From positions 62,001-126,000 of the forward strand of contig NZ_JBEFNF010000002.1 of the NCBI RefSeq assembly GCF_040196175.1: a stretch of DNA of 64,000 nucleotides, written 5' to 3'. Below are positions 43,047 through 52,374 of the stretch, one piece after another (position 1 is the first letter of the stretch; every line of letters starts with the position of its first letter). Source of the DNA: Halospina sp040196175. Lineage in GTDB: Bacteria; Pseudomonadota; Gammaproteobacteria; Pseudomonadales; Oleiphilaceae. A program made the position numbers and the translations under genes. The notes below the pieces were generated by a model. The model saw only the letters and a program-made list of their open reading frames with translations. It searched no databases and was not told the DNA's origin.

Positions 43047-43485
43047 CCGTTTCCGGATCCACGGGCGCGAAGTAAGGGGCGTACTGGCGGATCCATTCCG
43101 CGGCGGCCTGATCGAGGGTCAGGTAGCGCGCGTTCTGGATTACCTGGTCGAGCCGGTACTGCTGGATGTGGCAAGCTTGTTCAACCAGCCGCATTCGGTA
43201 GGCATCTGCTTTATCTTCGAAGGCCACGCCCACTTCATAATGATGATTACAGGCTTCACACCAGGCCACATGCCCCTCCATGCTTGCGCATGGTGTACAG
43301 CAGCTGATGGTGATGCGTATCGGCATCCCCTGCCGCCAGGGGTTCTCCGATGAGAACGAGACTCCACCAAGGCTGAGATTGCGCATTTCTTCGCAGTAGT
43401 GTTCGCCTTCGCGCGGTTCCACATCAATCGGCATGTCGATGGGGTGCCGGATGAAGGTCCGACCCGGATTCTGATGTGCGTTCAT
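43033..43485 (-). CDS. PilZ-domain protein with a cysteine cluster
   Basis: 150 residues. The PilZ c-di-GMP motif is present in both parts: R9-x3-R13 (RTFIRHP) and NLSLGG (37-42, D/NxSxxG), so it should bind c-di-GMP. Unusually, the barrel contains C62, C63, C66, C76 and C79, that is two CxxC pairs, plus H81 and H82, a possible metal site. A helical C-terminal tail of about 55 residues follows. No neighbour gives a pathway. Its last 14 bp overlap argB. Confidence 0.85.
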   Translation of the reverse strand: MNAHQNPGRTFIRHPIDMPIDVEPREGEHYCEEMRNLSLGGVSFSSENPWRQGMPIRITISCCTPCASMEGHVAWCEACNHHYEVGVAFEDKADAYRMRLVEQACHIQQYRLDQVIQNARYLTLDQAAAEWIRQYAPYFAPVDPETVRTG

Positions 43486-43668
43486 GACGCCTCCTGGTAA
43501 CCGGGGACAGTTCTTCGTTCTGCCTCCTACCCCCCACTATAGTGAATTCCATGACGTTTGCCCGGCGAAAGACAAGCCTGTGCGACGGTTGCCGCATTAT
43601 CACCATTTGATCAGGTACGATAGGATGATTTCTACGCTTTATCATGCCATGCCCGCGGACGGTCGACC

Positions 43669-45039
43669 ATGAAACGAACTCTCGGCGCCTTTGTGATCCT
43701 GCTGCTGTTGGCAGTGAGCGCCTTCTACGCGACGCTCTGGTACGGTGCCCGGAAGACCGTCTCGGACATGGAGGATGCGGTCAGTCCCTGGGGTAATCTT
43801 CACTGGGATGCTATCCGACCGACCTGGGACGCTAATATCAAGCTCCAGGGGGTGCGGTGGCACTGGTTTGATATCACGCGAGCGGTAACGGTACGGCAAG
43901 TGACTCTTGAAACGCCCGGCTTGCTCGCGTTGCCCCAATGGCTTCTGGGTGGTGAACAGCCCTCCCGTTGGCGGCTGCGGGTGGACGATGTGGAACTGAT
44001 GGTCGAACCGGATCTGTTCCGGCCCTGGGCCCGCACTCGTCGCGCACTCTCGTTGAAGCGTCATCCGCTGTATTTTCATGGCTGTGGTGAACAGCCCGCG
44101 CTGACACCCGCGGATCTGTTGCGTATGGGCGTGGACCGGATCGCTGGTGATATAACACTCAAAGACCGGGGGAGTGGCGCAAGCGAATACCGTTATCAAG
44201 CGGAACTGGAGGCAGGGCGGCTCGGCAGTCTGTCACTGGCCTGGCGTTCGCAGAAACTGCAGTTGCCGGTGGTCTCGGGGCCGGGTGAAATGCCCGCAAT
44301 GCCAGCAAAAGCGAAAATGGTCGTCCGGGATGCTGGAGTGATGCGGCGCCTGTCTTCCTTTTGCGCAGCGGCGGAGGACGAGCCGGTGGAAGACTGGGTC
44401 AATCGCGCGTCCAGTCACTGGGCCGATGCCATGAGCAATCAGGGTCTGGCGCCCACCGCGTCAACGACAGCGCTGTACCGGCGATGGCTCCATGAGGGGG
44501 GAGAGTTGGCGTTCGGCTGGGCTCTGGATGATGACACCTGGCCACAGAATGGAGTTTCAGCAGCGCAGTGGCGGTCTCAGACAGGGTTCCGGGTTATCCA
44601 TAATGATCAGGAGCTGGATGACATTGGATTCAGCCTGAGCGAGCCCAGTAAACCTGCGGAGGCGGTGGATCGCGCGCCGCTGGTACCTGTTGAGGAATCC
44701 GCGCCGGAAATGGCCTTCCGGGAATCCGACACGCAACGGGCCGGTGCCTGGATCGACCGCCGCGTGCGCCTGGAGCTGGCCTCAGGGCGTCGCATCGAAG
44801 GTCAGCTTGTGGCACGGGAAGGCAGTCAGTTGCATATCCGACGGACTCTTGAGGGTGGTTCGTTGGTGGCGCCTTTCCCGGTGACGGATATTGACAAGTT
44901 CGAGGTCTGGCGTCGTGCCGATGACATGGGCCGCCCCGTCTCCGCTGGCGATGATGGCCCGGGGCTGGATGATTTTCTGAACCCGGACCTGGGCAAAATG
45001 CAGCCGATTCCGTCGGCAACCGGCGCCAGGGAGGAATGA
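43669..45039 (+). CDS. Membrane-anchored hypothetical protein
   Basis: 456 residues. An N-terminal hydrophobic segment (about 5-25) anchors the protein or is a signal; the rest faces the periplasm and is not recognised as any named family. The N-terminal region YGARKTVSDMEDAVSPWGNLHWDAIRPTW is reminiscent of YdgA-like envelope proteins, and the C-terminal third is Glu/Pro-rich with a small beta-barrel-like RRVRLELASGRRIEGQLVAREGS stretch. It ends one base before argE, so it is probably cotranscribed with argE and argA, as a gene of similar position is in Pseudomonas. Confidence 0.7.
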   Translation: MKRTLGAFVILLLLAVSAFYATLWYGARKTVSDMEDAVSPWGNLHWDAIRPTWDANIKLQGVRWHWFDITRAVTVRQVTLETPGLLALPQWLLGGEQPSRWRLRVDDVELMVEPDLFRPWARTRRALSLKRHPLYFHGCGEQPALTPADLLRMGVDRIAGDITLKDRGSGASEYRYQAELEAGRLGSLSLAWRSQKLQLPVVSGPGEMPAMPAKAKMVVRDAGVMRRLSSFCAAAEDEPVEDWVNRASSHWADAMSNQGLAPTASTTALYRRWLHEGGELAFGWALDDDTWPQNGVSAAQWRSQTGFRVIHNDQELDDIGFSLSEPSKPAEAVDRAPLVPVEESAPEMAFRESDTQRAGAWIDRRVRLELASGRRIEGQLVAREGSQLHIRRTLEGGSLVAPFPVTDIDKFEVWRRADDMGRPVSAGDDGPGLDDFLNPDLGKMQPIPSATGAREE

Positions 45040-45040
45040 T

Positions 45041-46213
45041 ATGCAGCGCCCGATTCCGGCCATCAGGGGAATGCTCGGCGAGCTGATCGCGACCCCCTCA
45101 ATCAGCAGCGTAAGTCCGGCATGGGACCGGAGCAATGAAGCGGTGATCAACCATCTGGCCCAATGGCTGGGTGATCTGGATTTCCGTGTGGAGACCATGC
45201 CCATTCCCGACGCACCCGGGAAGTTTAACCTGATCGCCACCCGCGGCGAGGGGCCGGGAGGGCTGGTGCTCTCGGGCCATACCGATACGGTGCCCTTTGA
45301 TGACCAACGGTGGCAGAGTGACCCCTTCGCGCTGACCGAGTGCGATGATCGCTGGTACGGGCTGGGGACCTGTGACATGAAGGGCTTTTTTCCGCTGGCG
45401 CTGGAGGCCGCCTGGCGGACTCAGGGCCAGAATCATTCAGAGCCGCTGGTGATTGTTGCGACGGCCGATGAGGAAAGCGCCATGGGTGGCGCGCGCGCGT
45501 TGATTGAGGCTGGCCGTCCCAAAGCGCGGCATGCGGTGATCGGTGAGCCCACGGAGCTGCGTCCGGTACGCATGCATAAAGGTATTATGATGGAACGGCT
45601 TGTCTTCCGCGGCCAGTCCGGTCATTCGTCCAATCCCATGCTTGGCCGCAACGCGCTGGAGGGCATGAACGAGGCGCTCACGCGGATTCTGGACTACCGC
45701 GGCGAATTGCAGCGGGATTACCGCCATCCCGGCTTCCGGGTGGATTACCCGACGCTGAACCCGGGCCATATCCATGGCGGCGACAACCCCAACCGCATCT
45801 GTGCCGAATGTGAACTCCACTTCGATCTACGTCCGCTGCCGGGAATGGACCCGGCAGGTCTGCGCCAGTGTATTCTCGGGCGAGTGCAGCCAGTAGCCGA
45901 GCAACGGGGGCTGAGTTGCACCTTTGAACCGCTTTTTGACGGAGTTCCGCCGTTTGAGGAACCGGAGACGGCGCGTCTGGTGGGAATCTGTGAGCGTCTT
46001 ACCGGTCATTCCGCGGAAGGGGTCGCCTTTGCCACCGAAGCGCCCTTCCTGCAGCAGCTTGGGATGGAGACCCTGGTGCTGGGGCCAGGCTCCATCGACC
46101 AGGCGCACCAGCCGGATGAGTTCCTGGCCCTCTCCCAGATCGAGCCCATGGTGACTATACTGACCGGTTTGATCGAACAATGCTGCATCAAGGGAGGAGC
46201 CCCACGTGAGTGA
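45041..46213 (+). CDS. argE: Acetylornithine deacetylase
   Basis: 390-residue M20-family metallohydrolase releasing ornithine from N-acetylornithine. Zinc and catalytic residues lie in SGHTDTVPF, GTCDMKGFF and TADEESAMGGA; the dimerisation domain follows with KGIMMERLVFRGQSGHSSNP. GAGGAA lies before the ATG. It overlaps argA by 8 bp, indicating a coupled argE-argA operon. Using ArgE (linear pathway) together with ArgA is consistent. Confidence 0.93.
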   Translation: MQRPIPAIRGMLGELIATPSISSVSPAWDRSNEAVINHLAQWLGDLDFRVETMPIPDAPGKFNLIATRGEGPGGLVLSGHTDTVPFDDQRWQSDPFALTECDDRWYGLGTCDMKGFFPLALEAAWRTQGQNHSEPLVIVATADEESAMGGARALIEAGRPKARHAVIGEPTELRPVRMHKGIMMERLVFRGQSGHSSNPMLGRNALEGMNEALTRILDYRGELQRDYRHPGFRVDYPTLNPGHIHGGDNPNRICAECELHFDLRPLPGMDPAGLRQCILGRVQPVAEQRGLSCTFEPLFDGVPPFEEPETARLVGICERLTGHSAEGVAFATEAPFLQQLGMETLVLGPGSIDQAHQPDEFLALSQIEPMVTILTGLIEQCCIKGGAPRE

Positions 46214-47513
46214 CCACAACTGGCTGTATTGGTTCCGCCATTCCGCACCTTATATCAATGCCCATCGTGATCGGGTGGTCGTGATCACCCTGGGCGGTGA
46301 TGCACTGGCCCATCCGAATCTGACAACCATCATCCATGATATCGCTCTGCTGGCGAGCCTGGGGGTGCGTCTGGTAGTGGCCTTCGGGGCGCGCCCGCAG
46401 ATCCGTGAACGCCTCGACGAGGCGGGTGAAACCTCGGGGTATCAGGGTCGGTTACGTGTGACCACAGAAACCCAGCTACCGCTGGTGCTTGAAGCGGTGG
46501 GCCGGGTTCGGGCGATGCTTGAAAGCCACCTTTCCATGGGGTTGGTGAACTCACCCATGCATGGTGCCCAGATCCGGGTTGCCAGCGGCAACTGGCTGAC
46601 CGCCCGCCCGATTGGCGTTATCGAGGGTGTTGATCATGGCTATACTGGGCGGGTGCGCCGGGTGGACGCGAGCAGCATCCGGGAGCAGCTGGCGCTCGGG
46701 CAGGTGGTCATGCTGCCGCCCGTGGGTTATTCCGCCACGGGCGATGCGTTCAATCTCTCGCATGAGGAGGTTGCCGGGGAAGCTGCGGGGGCGCTGGAAG
46801 CGGATAAGCTGATCCTGTTCAGCGGTCGTAATGGTATTGCGGATACACAAGGCGACCTCATCCGCGAGCTCAGTGTCGCTCACGCCCGGGAACTGCTCGG
46901 TGGTGACTACCTTGGTGAGGACGATGCAGCAGCCCTTGGTGCTGCGGCCAATGCCTGCGACCGCAACGTGCGGCGGGCTCACATCATCAGCTACGGCCGT
47001 GAAGGCGCGCTTCTGGAGGAGCTGTTCACCCTTGATGGTCTGGGCACGCTGGTGACTGATGACGACTATGAACATATCCGGGTTGCCACACCAGAAGACA
47101 TCAGCGGCATCCAGGCGCTGATCCAGCCGCTGGAGGCTAAGGGGGTCCTGATCAGCCGGCCCCGCGACCTGATTGAGACCGAGGTTGACCGTTTCCTGGT
47201 GGACGAGCGTGACGGTCAGGTGGTGGGGTGTGCCGCGCTGTATCCCTACCCCGCGAGCGCCATGATGGAGCTGGCCTGTTTTGCCGTGAGTCCGGACTAC
47301 CAGGGCGGCGGGCGGGGTGACCGAATGCTCGTCATGGTCGAACGCCATGCCCGGGCGGAAGGGCTGGGTGAGCTGTTTGTGCTCACCACCCAGACTTCCC
47401 ACTGGTTTGCAGAGCGTGGTTTTGAGCCGGCTGGAGCCGACGCATTACCACCGGAAAAGCGCCGTGACTATGACACGAGTCGCAATTCCCGGATTTTCGT
47501 GAAGCAGCTCTGA
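46206..47513 (+). CDS. argA: Amino-acid N-acetyltransferase (N-acetylglutamate synthase)
   Basis: 435 residues: an N-terminal amino-acid-kinase-fold domain (about 1-290, arginine-binding regulatory) and a C-terminal GNAT domain with the acetyl-CoA loop PDYQGGGRGDRML. It catalyses the first step of arginine synthesis. The start is a GTG at 46206 with GGGAGGAG six bases upstream. Eight base pairs overlap argE. argB lies about 3 kb upstream; with argE it gives three arginine-pathway genes within 5.4 kb. Confidence 0.95.
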   Translation: MSDHNWLYWFRHSAPYINAHRDRVVVITLGGDALAHPNLTTIIHDIALLASLGVRLVVAFGARPQIRERLDEAGETSGYQGRLRVTTETQLPLVLEAVGRVRAMLESHLSMGLVNSPMHGAQIRVASGNWLTARPIGVIEGVDHGYTGRVRRVDASSIREQLALGQVVMLPPVGYSATGDAFNLSHEEVAGEAAGALEADKLILFSGRNGIADTQGDLIRELSVAHARELLGGDYLGEDDAAALGAAANACDRNVRRAHIISYGREGALLEELFTLDGLGTLVTDDDYEHIRVATPEDISGIQALIQPLEAKGVLISRPRDLIETEVDRFLVDERDGQVVGCAALYPYPASAMMELACFAVSPDYQGGGRGDRMLVMVERHARAEGLGELFVLTTQTSHWFAERGFEPAGADALPPEKRRDYDTSRNSRIFVKQL

Positions 47514-47607
47514 CCCTCGGATTACCGCGATACGGAAACCCGTAATGGTCTGTCCATGTGGTGTCGCCTTAGGCTGCTTCCGTGATCGGAAATGCAGGAA
47601 ACACCTC

Positions 47608-50433
47608 ATGGATAGGGGAAACGCAGGACTGCTCAGTCGTAGCGGTGATCGCCGTGATGCGCGCCGTCACAATATTCGCCTCGCGGTAAGGGCTGTGACG
47701 TCGCACGGGCTTTCCTGGCTTTGTCAGGTAACCGACTTCTCCGCGGAAGCGGTTTCGGTACGCTACCCGGCCTCGCGCGAGCCAGCTGTCCGGAGCTGGC
47801 TGGATTCAGGTGGAGACGCCATCCGTCTCCAGTTCCATCACGGCGTTCTGGATCGATGGCAGACCATACAGGGTCATGTGGTTCGATCGGATCCGGGTTT
47901 GTTGATCATCCGTTTTGCGCAAGATGCCCTCCGCGGATTTGAGACCCTGCTTGCGCAGTCCGGCCTGGCCTCTCCCCGCCAGCATCAGGCGCCCGGTGTG
48001 GTTCCTTGTCGGGCCCTTTCCGCCCGCGCTCGTGGCCACCAGGCCGACGTGGCCGTGCGCCAGGTTGTGATCCCGCCCGTGCCGTCGTTGATCGAACCGG
48101 AAACCATGCGCCAGCAGGCTATTGGCGGGCTTTCCCTACACCAGGCGATTGCCTGCCTTTATAACCCAAGCGAGATGGTTGGAAACGATTTCCCAGGGGC
48201 ATTGGTTCCGGAACTGATCCGGGTTATGGGAAAGAGCCCCCGTATGACCGCGCGTGGCCGAACGCTGCTTGAATGGCTGGGTCCGGTGATTGAACGGAGT
48301 CTCGCACGCACGCCTGAGGCACTGACCAGCGGCGGCCACACGCTGCGAAGCCTATTGAACCGCATCGGCCATATTGAAACGGCGGATCACGAGAATCCGG
48401 GGCCTTGGCCAGAGGCGATGTTGCGGGTGCTGCGCTCCCCAGAGGTGCAGGATGAGCAAGCACTGGCCGAGGCGGCCGCCATCCTTAGGGCTGAAATCCA
48501 GAAACGGGACGATGTTCACCGGCGTAATCTACGCCGGGTGACCAAGGCTGTGGCAGGCAGCGAACGCCTGCGTGAGGCGGAGGCGGCTACCAACAGAGCG
48601 CTGGATAAGCGTCTGCTGGGAGGTCCGGTCCCACTGGCAGTCTTGCGCTTTGTGGAGAATGAGTGGCGTAACCGCCTGGTTCTTCTGCACCTGCACGAGG
48701 GTGAGTCGGGAAGCACTTGGCTGGAAGCTCTGGCCCTTCTGGACGCTGTGCTGGCTTATCATGCTCTCCCTGACGCATGCAGTGCTACGACCATAAGGGT
48801 AAGGCTGGAGGCGCTCTGTGGTGACCAGGGGGACAGTCAGTCGGCTCGAAACATGCTCGATACCTGCCTGCAGGAGACTGGCGTTCAGGAACTGGTGTGC
48901 CTGAGTGAGGGGTTTGCCCAAGATGAAGGGCAGCAAGCGGATGATGAACGCCTGCGCCAGTGGCGCCCTGCCCTGGAGGGTTTACCGATTGGGAGCTGGT
49001 TCATGGATGGGCAGGACGATCAACCGCCGGTGCGCCTGGCATGGACAAATTCCCGGCACACCCGGTTTGTGCTGGTGACTCCCTCAGGGCGTAAGCAGTA
49101 TGACCTCGGCCTGACCGAGATGGCCGATTATCTGGCTGAAAGCGCTCTTACACCGGTAACCCGCCATGATCAATCTCTTGTAGATGAAGCCCTGGGGCGG
49201 CTTCTGGAGGGGCTCTATGAACGCCGTATCCGGAACGCGACTACGGATGCCGTTACCGGTCTCGCGGACCGGGAGGCCTTCCTGGGATGGCTGGAACGGG
49301 TTCTCCATACTGCCCCGCTTGATCGTGAGCAGGCGCTGGTGGTCCTGACTTGGGATAGGGCTACTGATGCGGTGGCGCTGGCTGGGCAACTGCGTCGTGA
49401 GTTGGGCAGTGACCGGATAAGCGGGCGGGTAGGGCCCCGCCGGATAGCTTTTTGGTGTCATCGCGAGGGGCTGGAATCATGGCTGGTACTGTTGATGCAA
49501 CGCTGTAATGCGCTGGTCGCGGGTGGCGGCAATCATGTCTGTGCCGGTGTGGCCGTGGGGGACCCTGCGATGGTGACGGCGGCTCACTGGTACCATCTGG
49601 CGGAAGAAGCTGCCAGGCAGGCACCGTTTGAAGATCCGCCCGCCTTACGCTTTGCCAGTATTTCCGCTGAACGCAGCCGTTACATACGTCGGCTGGTAGA
49701 CAGGCTGGCGGGAAATGGCCGGCTACGCCGGGAAGAACTCATGCTCCAGGCTCAGCGGATCATTCCCCTTCATGGGGCAACCCGAATGTCGGCGCAGTAT
49801 GAGCTGTTGATGACACTGCCGGACGAAGACGGCAACCTTATGACAGCGCAGGAGCTGATTCCGTTGGCGGAGCGTTTTGCGGGGGGCAGGAATCTGGATG
49901 AATGGCTGATGCAGGCGACTCTGGACTGCCTTTCCCGACCGATGCAGACACTTCCGGAAGTCGAGCCGGGGATCTGTATTCCGGTGCTTGGCTACACCCT
50001 TACCGAGTCCGGGCTTGTGCACTTCATTCATGAGGTTTTCCGGATCCGGCCCTGCCCGGTGGAACGTCTCTGGTTCAGCATTTCGGGTGCGGATGCACTG
50101 GCCGATCCGGACACTGTCGCATTGTTCATGCGTGAGGTGCGCGAGTTGGGCTGCCGCATCTGTCTGGATGCAGATGAAACGGACGTCGGGTTAGCACAAC
50201 TGGTCAGGCGGTTGCCCGTCGATCTGGTCCGGCTGCGCCCCAGGACCTCGGAGGAAGACGGTCGTGGTCATGACTCAAGGCTGGCGGCTGTGGTGACGGC
50301 GGCCCATCAGATGGGGGCGGAAGTGATCGCCTCAGGGGTCAGCCGTCCTGAGCGGGTTGAGCGGCTGCGCGAGCTTGGCCTGGACTATGCTCAGGGTGAT
50401 GCTATTGCCCGCCCAAGGCTGCTGCCTCATTGA
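47608..50433 (+). CDS. DUF1631-family protein with PilZ-like, degenerate GGDEF and degenerate EAL domains
   Basis: 941 residues. N-terminal PilZ-like region (about 10-105, RRDARRH), then a DUF1631-type helical middle (about 110-555), a GGDEF-like domain (about 555-690) whose signature reads RVGPRRIAF, and an EAL-like domain (about 700-935). In the EAL part the motif is YELLMTL, DDFG is replaced by DADETD, the catalytic lysine by arginine in VDLVRLRP, and the AEGVE motif by AEVIASGV, so catalysis is unlikely. It may be a c-di-GMP receptor or scaffold. AGGAAA precedes the ATG at 47608. prkB follows on the same strand. Confidence 0.8.
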   Translation: MDRGNAGLLSRSGDRRDARRHNIRLAVRAVTSHGLSWLCQVTDFSAEAVSVRYPASREPAVRSWLDSGGDAIRLQFHHGVLDRWQTIQGHVVRSDPGLLIIRFAQDALRGFETLLAQSGLASPRQHQAPGVVPCRALSARARGHQADVAVRQVVIPPVPSLIEPETMRQQAIGGLSLHQAIACLYNPSEMVGNDFPGALVPELIRVMGKSPRMTARGRTLLEWLGPVIERSLARTPEALTSGGHTLRSLLNRIGHIETADHENPGPWPEAMLRVLRSPEVQDEQALAEAAAILRAEIQKRDDVHRRNLRRVTKAVAGSERLREAEAATNRALDKRLLGGPVPLAVLRFVENEWRNRLVLLHLHEGESGSTWLEALALLDAVLAYHALPDACSATTIRVRLEALCGDQGDSQSARNMLDTCLQETGVQELVCLSEGFAQDEGQQADDERLRQWRPALEGLPIGSWFMDGQDDQPPVRLAWTNSRHTRFVLVTPSGRKQYDLGLTEMADYLAESALTPVTRHDQSLVDEALGRLLEGLYERRIRNATTDAVTGLADREAFLGWLERVLHTAPLDREQALVVLTWDRATDAVALAGQLRRELGSDRISGRVGPRRIAFWCHREGLESWLVLLMQRCNALVAGGGNHVCAGVAVGDPAMVTAAHWYHLAEEAARQAPFEDPPALRFASISAERSRYIRRLVDRLAGNGRLRREELMLQAQRIIPLHGATRMSAQYELLMTLPDEDGNLMTAQELIPLAERFAGGRNLDEWLMQATLDCLSRPMQTLPEVEPGICIPVLGYTLTESGLVHFIHEVFRIRPCPVERLWFSISGADALADPDTVALFMREVRELGCRICLDADETDVGLAQLVRRLPVDLVRLRPRTSEEDGRGHDSRLAAVVTAAHQMGAEVIASGVSRPERVERLRELGLDYAQGDAIARPRLLPH

Positions 50434-50514
50434 GGCTTGCGAGCCGCTGGCGCCCCATGCACCATAGCGGATTCCCGAAACCGGGACTCCCAGTGCAGAG
50501 CGGGTTACCCAACC

Positions 50515-51384
50515 ATGTCCAGCCAGTATCCGATCATCGCGGTCACAGGATCCTCTGGTGCCGGCACCACCACAACCGGCCGTGCCTTCAACAAGCTTTT
50601 CGATAGCGAGGGGCTGCGTACGGCCACCGTCAGCGGGGACAGTTTTCACCGCTATACCCGTGAAGAGATGGCGCTGGTCGCCGAGCGCGGTGATTATGGT
50701 GATCTCAACCACTTCAATCTTGAAGCCAACCATATCGACAAACTGGAGGCCCTGTTCCAGGATTTCGCCAACACCGGGGCTGGCCAGTACCGGGAGTACG
50801 TGCATGACGATGACCGCGAGCTGATAGCCGCGGGTTATGAGCCAGGGGGGTTCACGCCCTGGCAGAATCTGCCGACGGAATGCGACCTGCTTTTCTACGA
50901 GGGATTACATGGCGGCGTGCAGACCGAGCAGCATGACGTGGCCGGTCATGTGGATCTACTGATTGGGGTGGTGCCCATCGTGAATCTGGAATGGATCCAG
51001 AAGATCCACCGGGACACCAACCACCGCGGCTACAGTCAGGACGAGGTGGTGGAGACGATCATTAATCGCATGGATGACTACGTTCAGGACATCGTCCCGC
51101 AGTTCTCCAATACCCATATCAACTTTCAGCGCGTGCCCACTGTGGACACTTCGAACCCCTTTGTGGTCAGTGAGGTTCCCACGAGTGATGAGAGCATGAT
51201 CGTGGTTCACTTTCGCCATTATTTGGATGTGGATTTCCAGCGGCTCCTACAGATGATTTCCGGGAGTTTTATGTCACGTCAGGATACGATCGTGATTCCG
51301 GGGCCCAAGCTGCCGCTGGCCATCGATCTGATTCTCAGGCCCCGAATCCTGGAGCTGATGGAACACAAGCGCTACGCCTGGTAG
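50515..51384 (+). CDS. prkB: Phosphoribulokinase-like protein PrkB
   Basis: 289 residues with the P-loop TGSSGAGTTTT and the GDSFHRYTR and EGLHGG segments of the prkB group. It is very similar in pattern to E. coli PrkB, including IVNLEWIQKI, FSNTHINFQRVPTVDTSNPF and the closing hydrophobic stretch. E. coli prkB also lies near crp with a yheT-type hydrolase and the osmC-like yhfA, and those neighbours recur here. The group is distinct from Calvin-cycle phosphoribulokinase and its substrate is unproven, so this is not evidence for CO2 fixation. The ATG at 50515 gives the conserved start. Confidence 0.9.
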   Translation: MSSQYPIIAVTGSSGAGTTTTGRAFNKLFDSEGLRTATVSGDSFHRYTREEMALVAERGDYGDLNHFNLEANHIDKLEALFQDFANTGAGQYREYVHDDDRELIAAGYEPGGFTPWQNLPTECDLLFYEGLHGGVQTEQHDVAGHVDLLIGVVPIVNLEWIQKIHRDTNHRGYSQDEVVETIINRMDDYVQDIVPQFSNTHINFQRVPTVDTSNPFVVSEVPTSDESMIVVHFRHYLDVDFQRLLQMISGSFMSRQDTIVIPGPKLPLAIDLILRPRILELMEHKRYAW

Positions 51385-51393
51385 CCCTCGTCC

Positions 51394-52374
51394 TCAGCCC
51401 TGATCCCGCAGGAAGCGCCTCACAAGCCGACCGGTCTGCAATGGCGCCTCCAGCATGGGCAGATGACCGATTCCCTTTAACACGCTCACCTGCGCGTTGC
51501 CCAGAAGTGCGCCGTAGTGATGCGCGCAGGAGACGTCCAGAACCTGGTCGCGCTCACCCCAGATCACCTGGGCCGGGGCCTGGACCCGCTCCAGCAGTTC
51601 TGGAATACGCTCGCGTGGCTGCATCATGTCCATGAACAGGTGCTGATTGACCGGGCGTCTGTGGCGTATTTCCGGGCCCATGGCAAGAGGCATGACACGA
51701 CTAAAAATGGCACGCCCGCGCCAGGTGGCATACCGGAAGAGCGCACGGGTTTCATTCGTGTCAGCCGGGATCAGTGGGTTATGGCCTTTGATCAGCTGGT
51801 TTTCCATAGGGCTGTGGCGAGCGCTGCCCATACCGGCGGCATTCATCAGGATCAGGCCGGCGACGTGCTCAGGGTGGTTGGCAGCTAGGGTGGCACTCAC
51901 AGCACCTCCCATAGAGGAACCAATCCAGAACGCAGCTGGCAGGGCCAAACTCCGGGCCCACTCCGCCATGCGCCGGGCCTGGACCTCATAGGTGTAGCGG
52001 GCGTCTGCTTGATAGTCACTCTGCCCAAAACCGGGCAGGTCCGGCAGGTAAAGTGTAATGTTGTGCCGCCGGATGACGGGAATCAGGCTGGCCCAGTTCT
52101 CCTTGCTGGCACCAAAACCATGGAGCAGAATCACCGGCGTTCCATGGCCCGAGCCAACGCGCCAGTGCTGGATACGGTGGCCGTCGATCTCGATGCTTTC
52201 GGCCTGGATACCGGGCAACCAGCCACTGATCGCTTGCAGCTTCTGCCAGGGGCTGGATGAGGGCTGCCAGCGGTCCAGAGTGGCGGAGTCGGGCTGGGCC
52301 GAGGGTGCGTTCAGATAGCTGTCGCTGACTTCCTGCAGCGAGTCCAGTATCGCTTTGAAGGTGGTCGCTTCCAT
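51394..52374 (-). CDS. Alpha/beta hydrolase
   Basis: 326 residues. The nucleophile elbow is GSSMGG, the oxyanion region HGFGASKENWA, and the catalytic histidine lies in GIGHLPMLEAP. This pattern fits esterases or C-C hydrolases of the BphD/DhlA sort. Its ATG overlaps the SDR stop (TGATG). The gene ends the monooxygenase-SDR-hydrolase operon, where it could hydrolyse an ester made by the monooxygenase; that function is inference. Confidence 0.87.
   Translation of the reverse strand: MEATTFKAILDSLQEVSDSYLNAPSAQPDSATLDRWQPSSSPWQKLQAISGWLPGIQAESIEIDGHRIQHWRVGSGHGTPVILLHGFGASKENWASLIPVIRRHNITLYLPDLPGFGQSDYQADARYTYEVQARRMAEWARSLALPAAFWIGSSMGGAVSATLAANHPEHVAGLILMNAAGMGSARHSPMENQLIKGHNPLIPADTNETRALFRYATWRGRAIFSRVMPLAMGPEIRHRRPVNQHLFMDMMQPRERIPELLERVQAPAQVIWGERDQVLDVSCAHHYGALLGNAQVSVLKGIGHLPMLEAPLQTGRLVRRFLRDQG

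Noticed and set aside
50515..51384. Phosphoribulokinase as evidence for a Calvin cycle
   Set aside because: The protein matches the E. coli PrkB group rather than Calvin-cycle enzymes, its neighbours match the E. coli prkB-crp locus, and no RuBisCO or other cycle gene is present.
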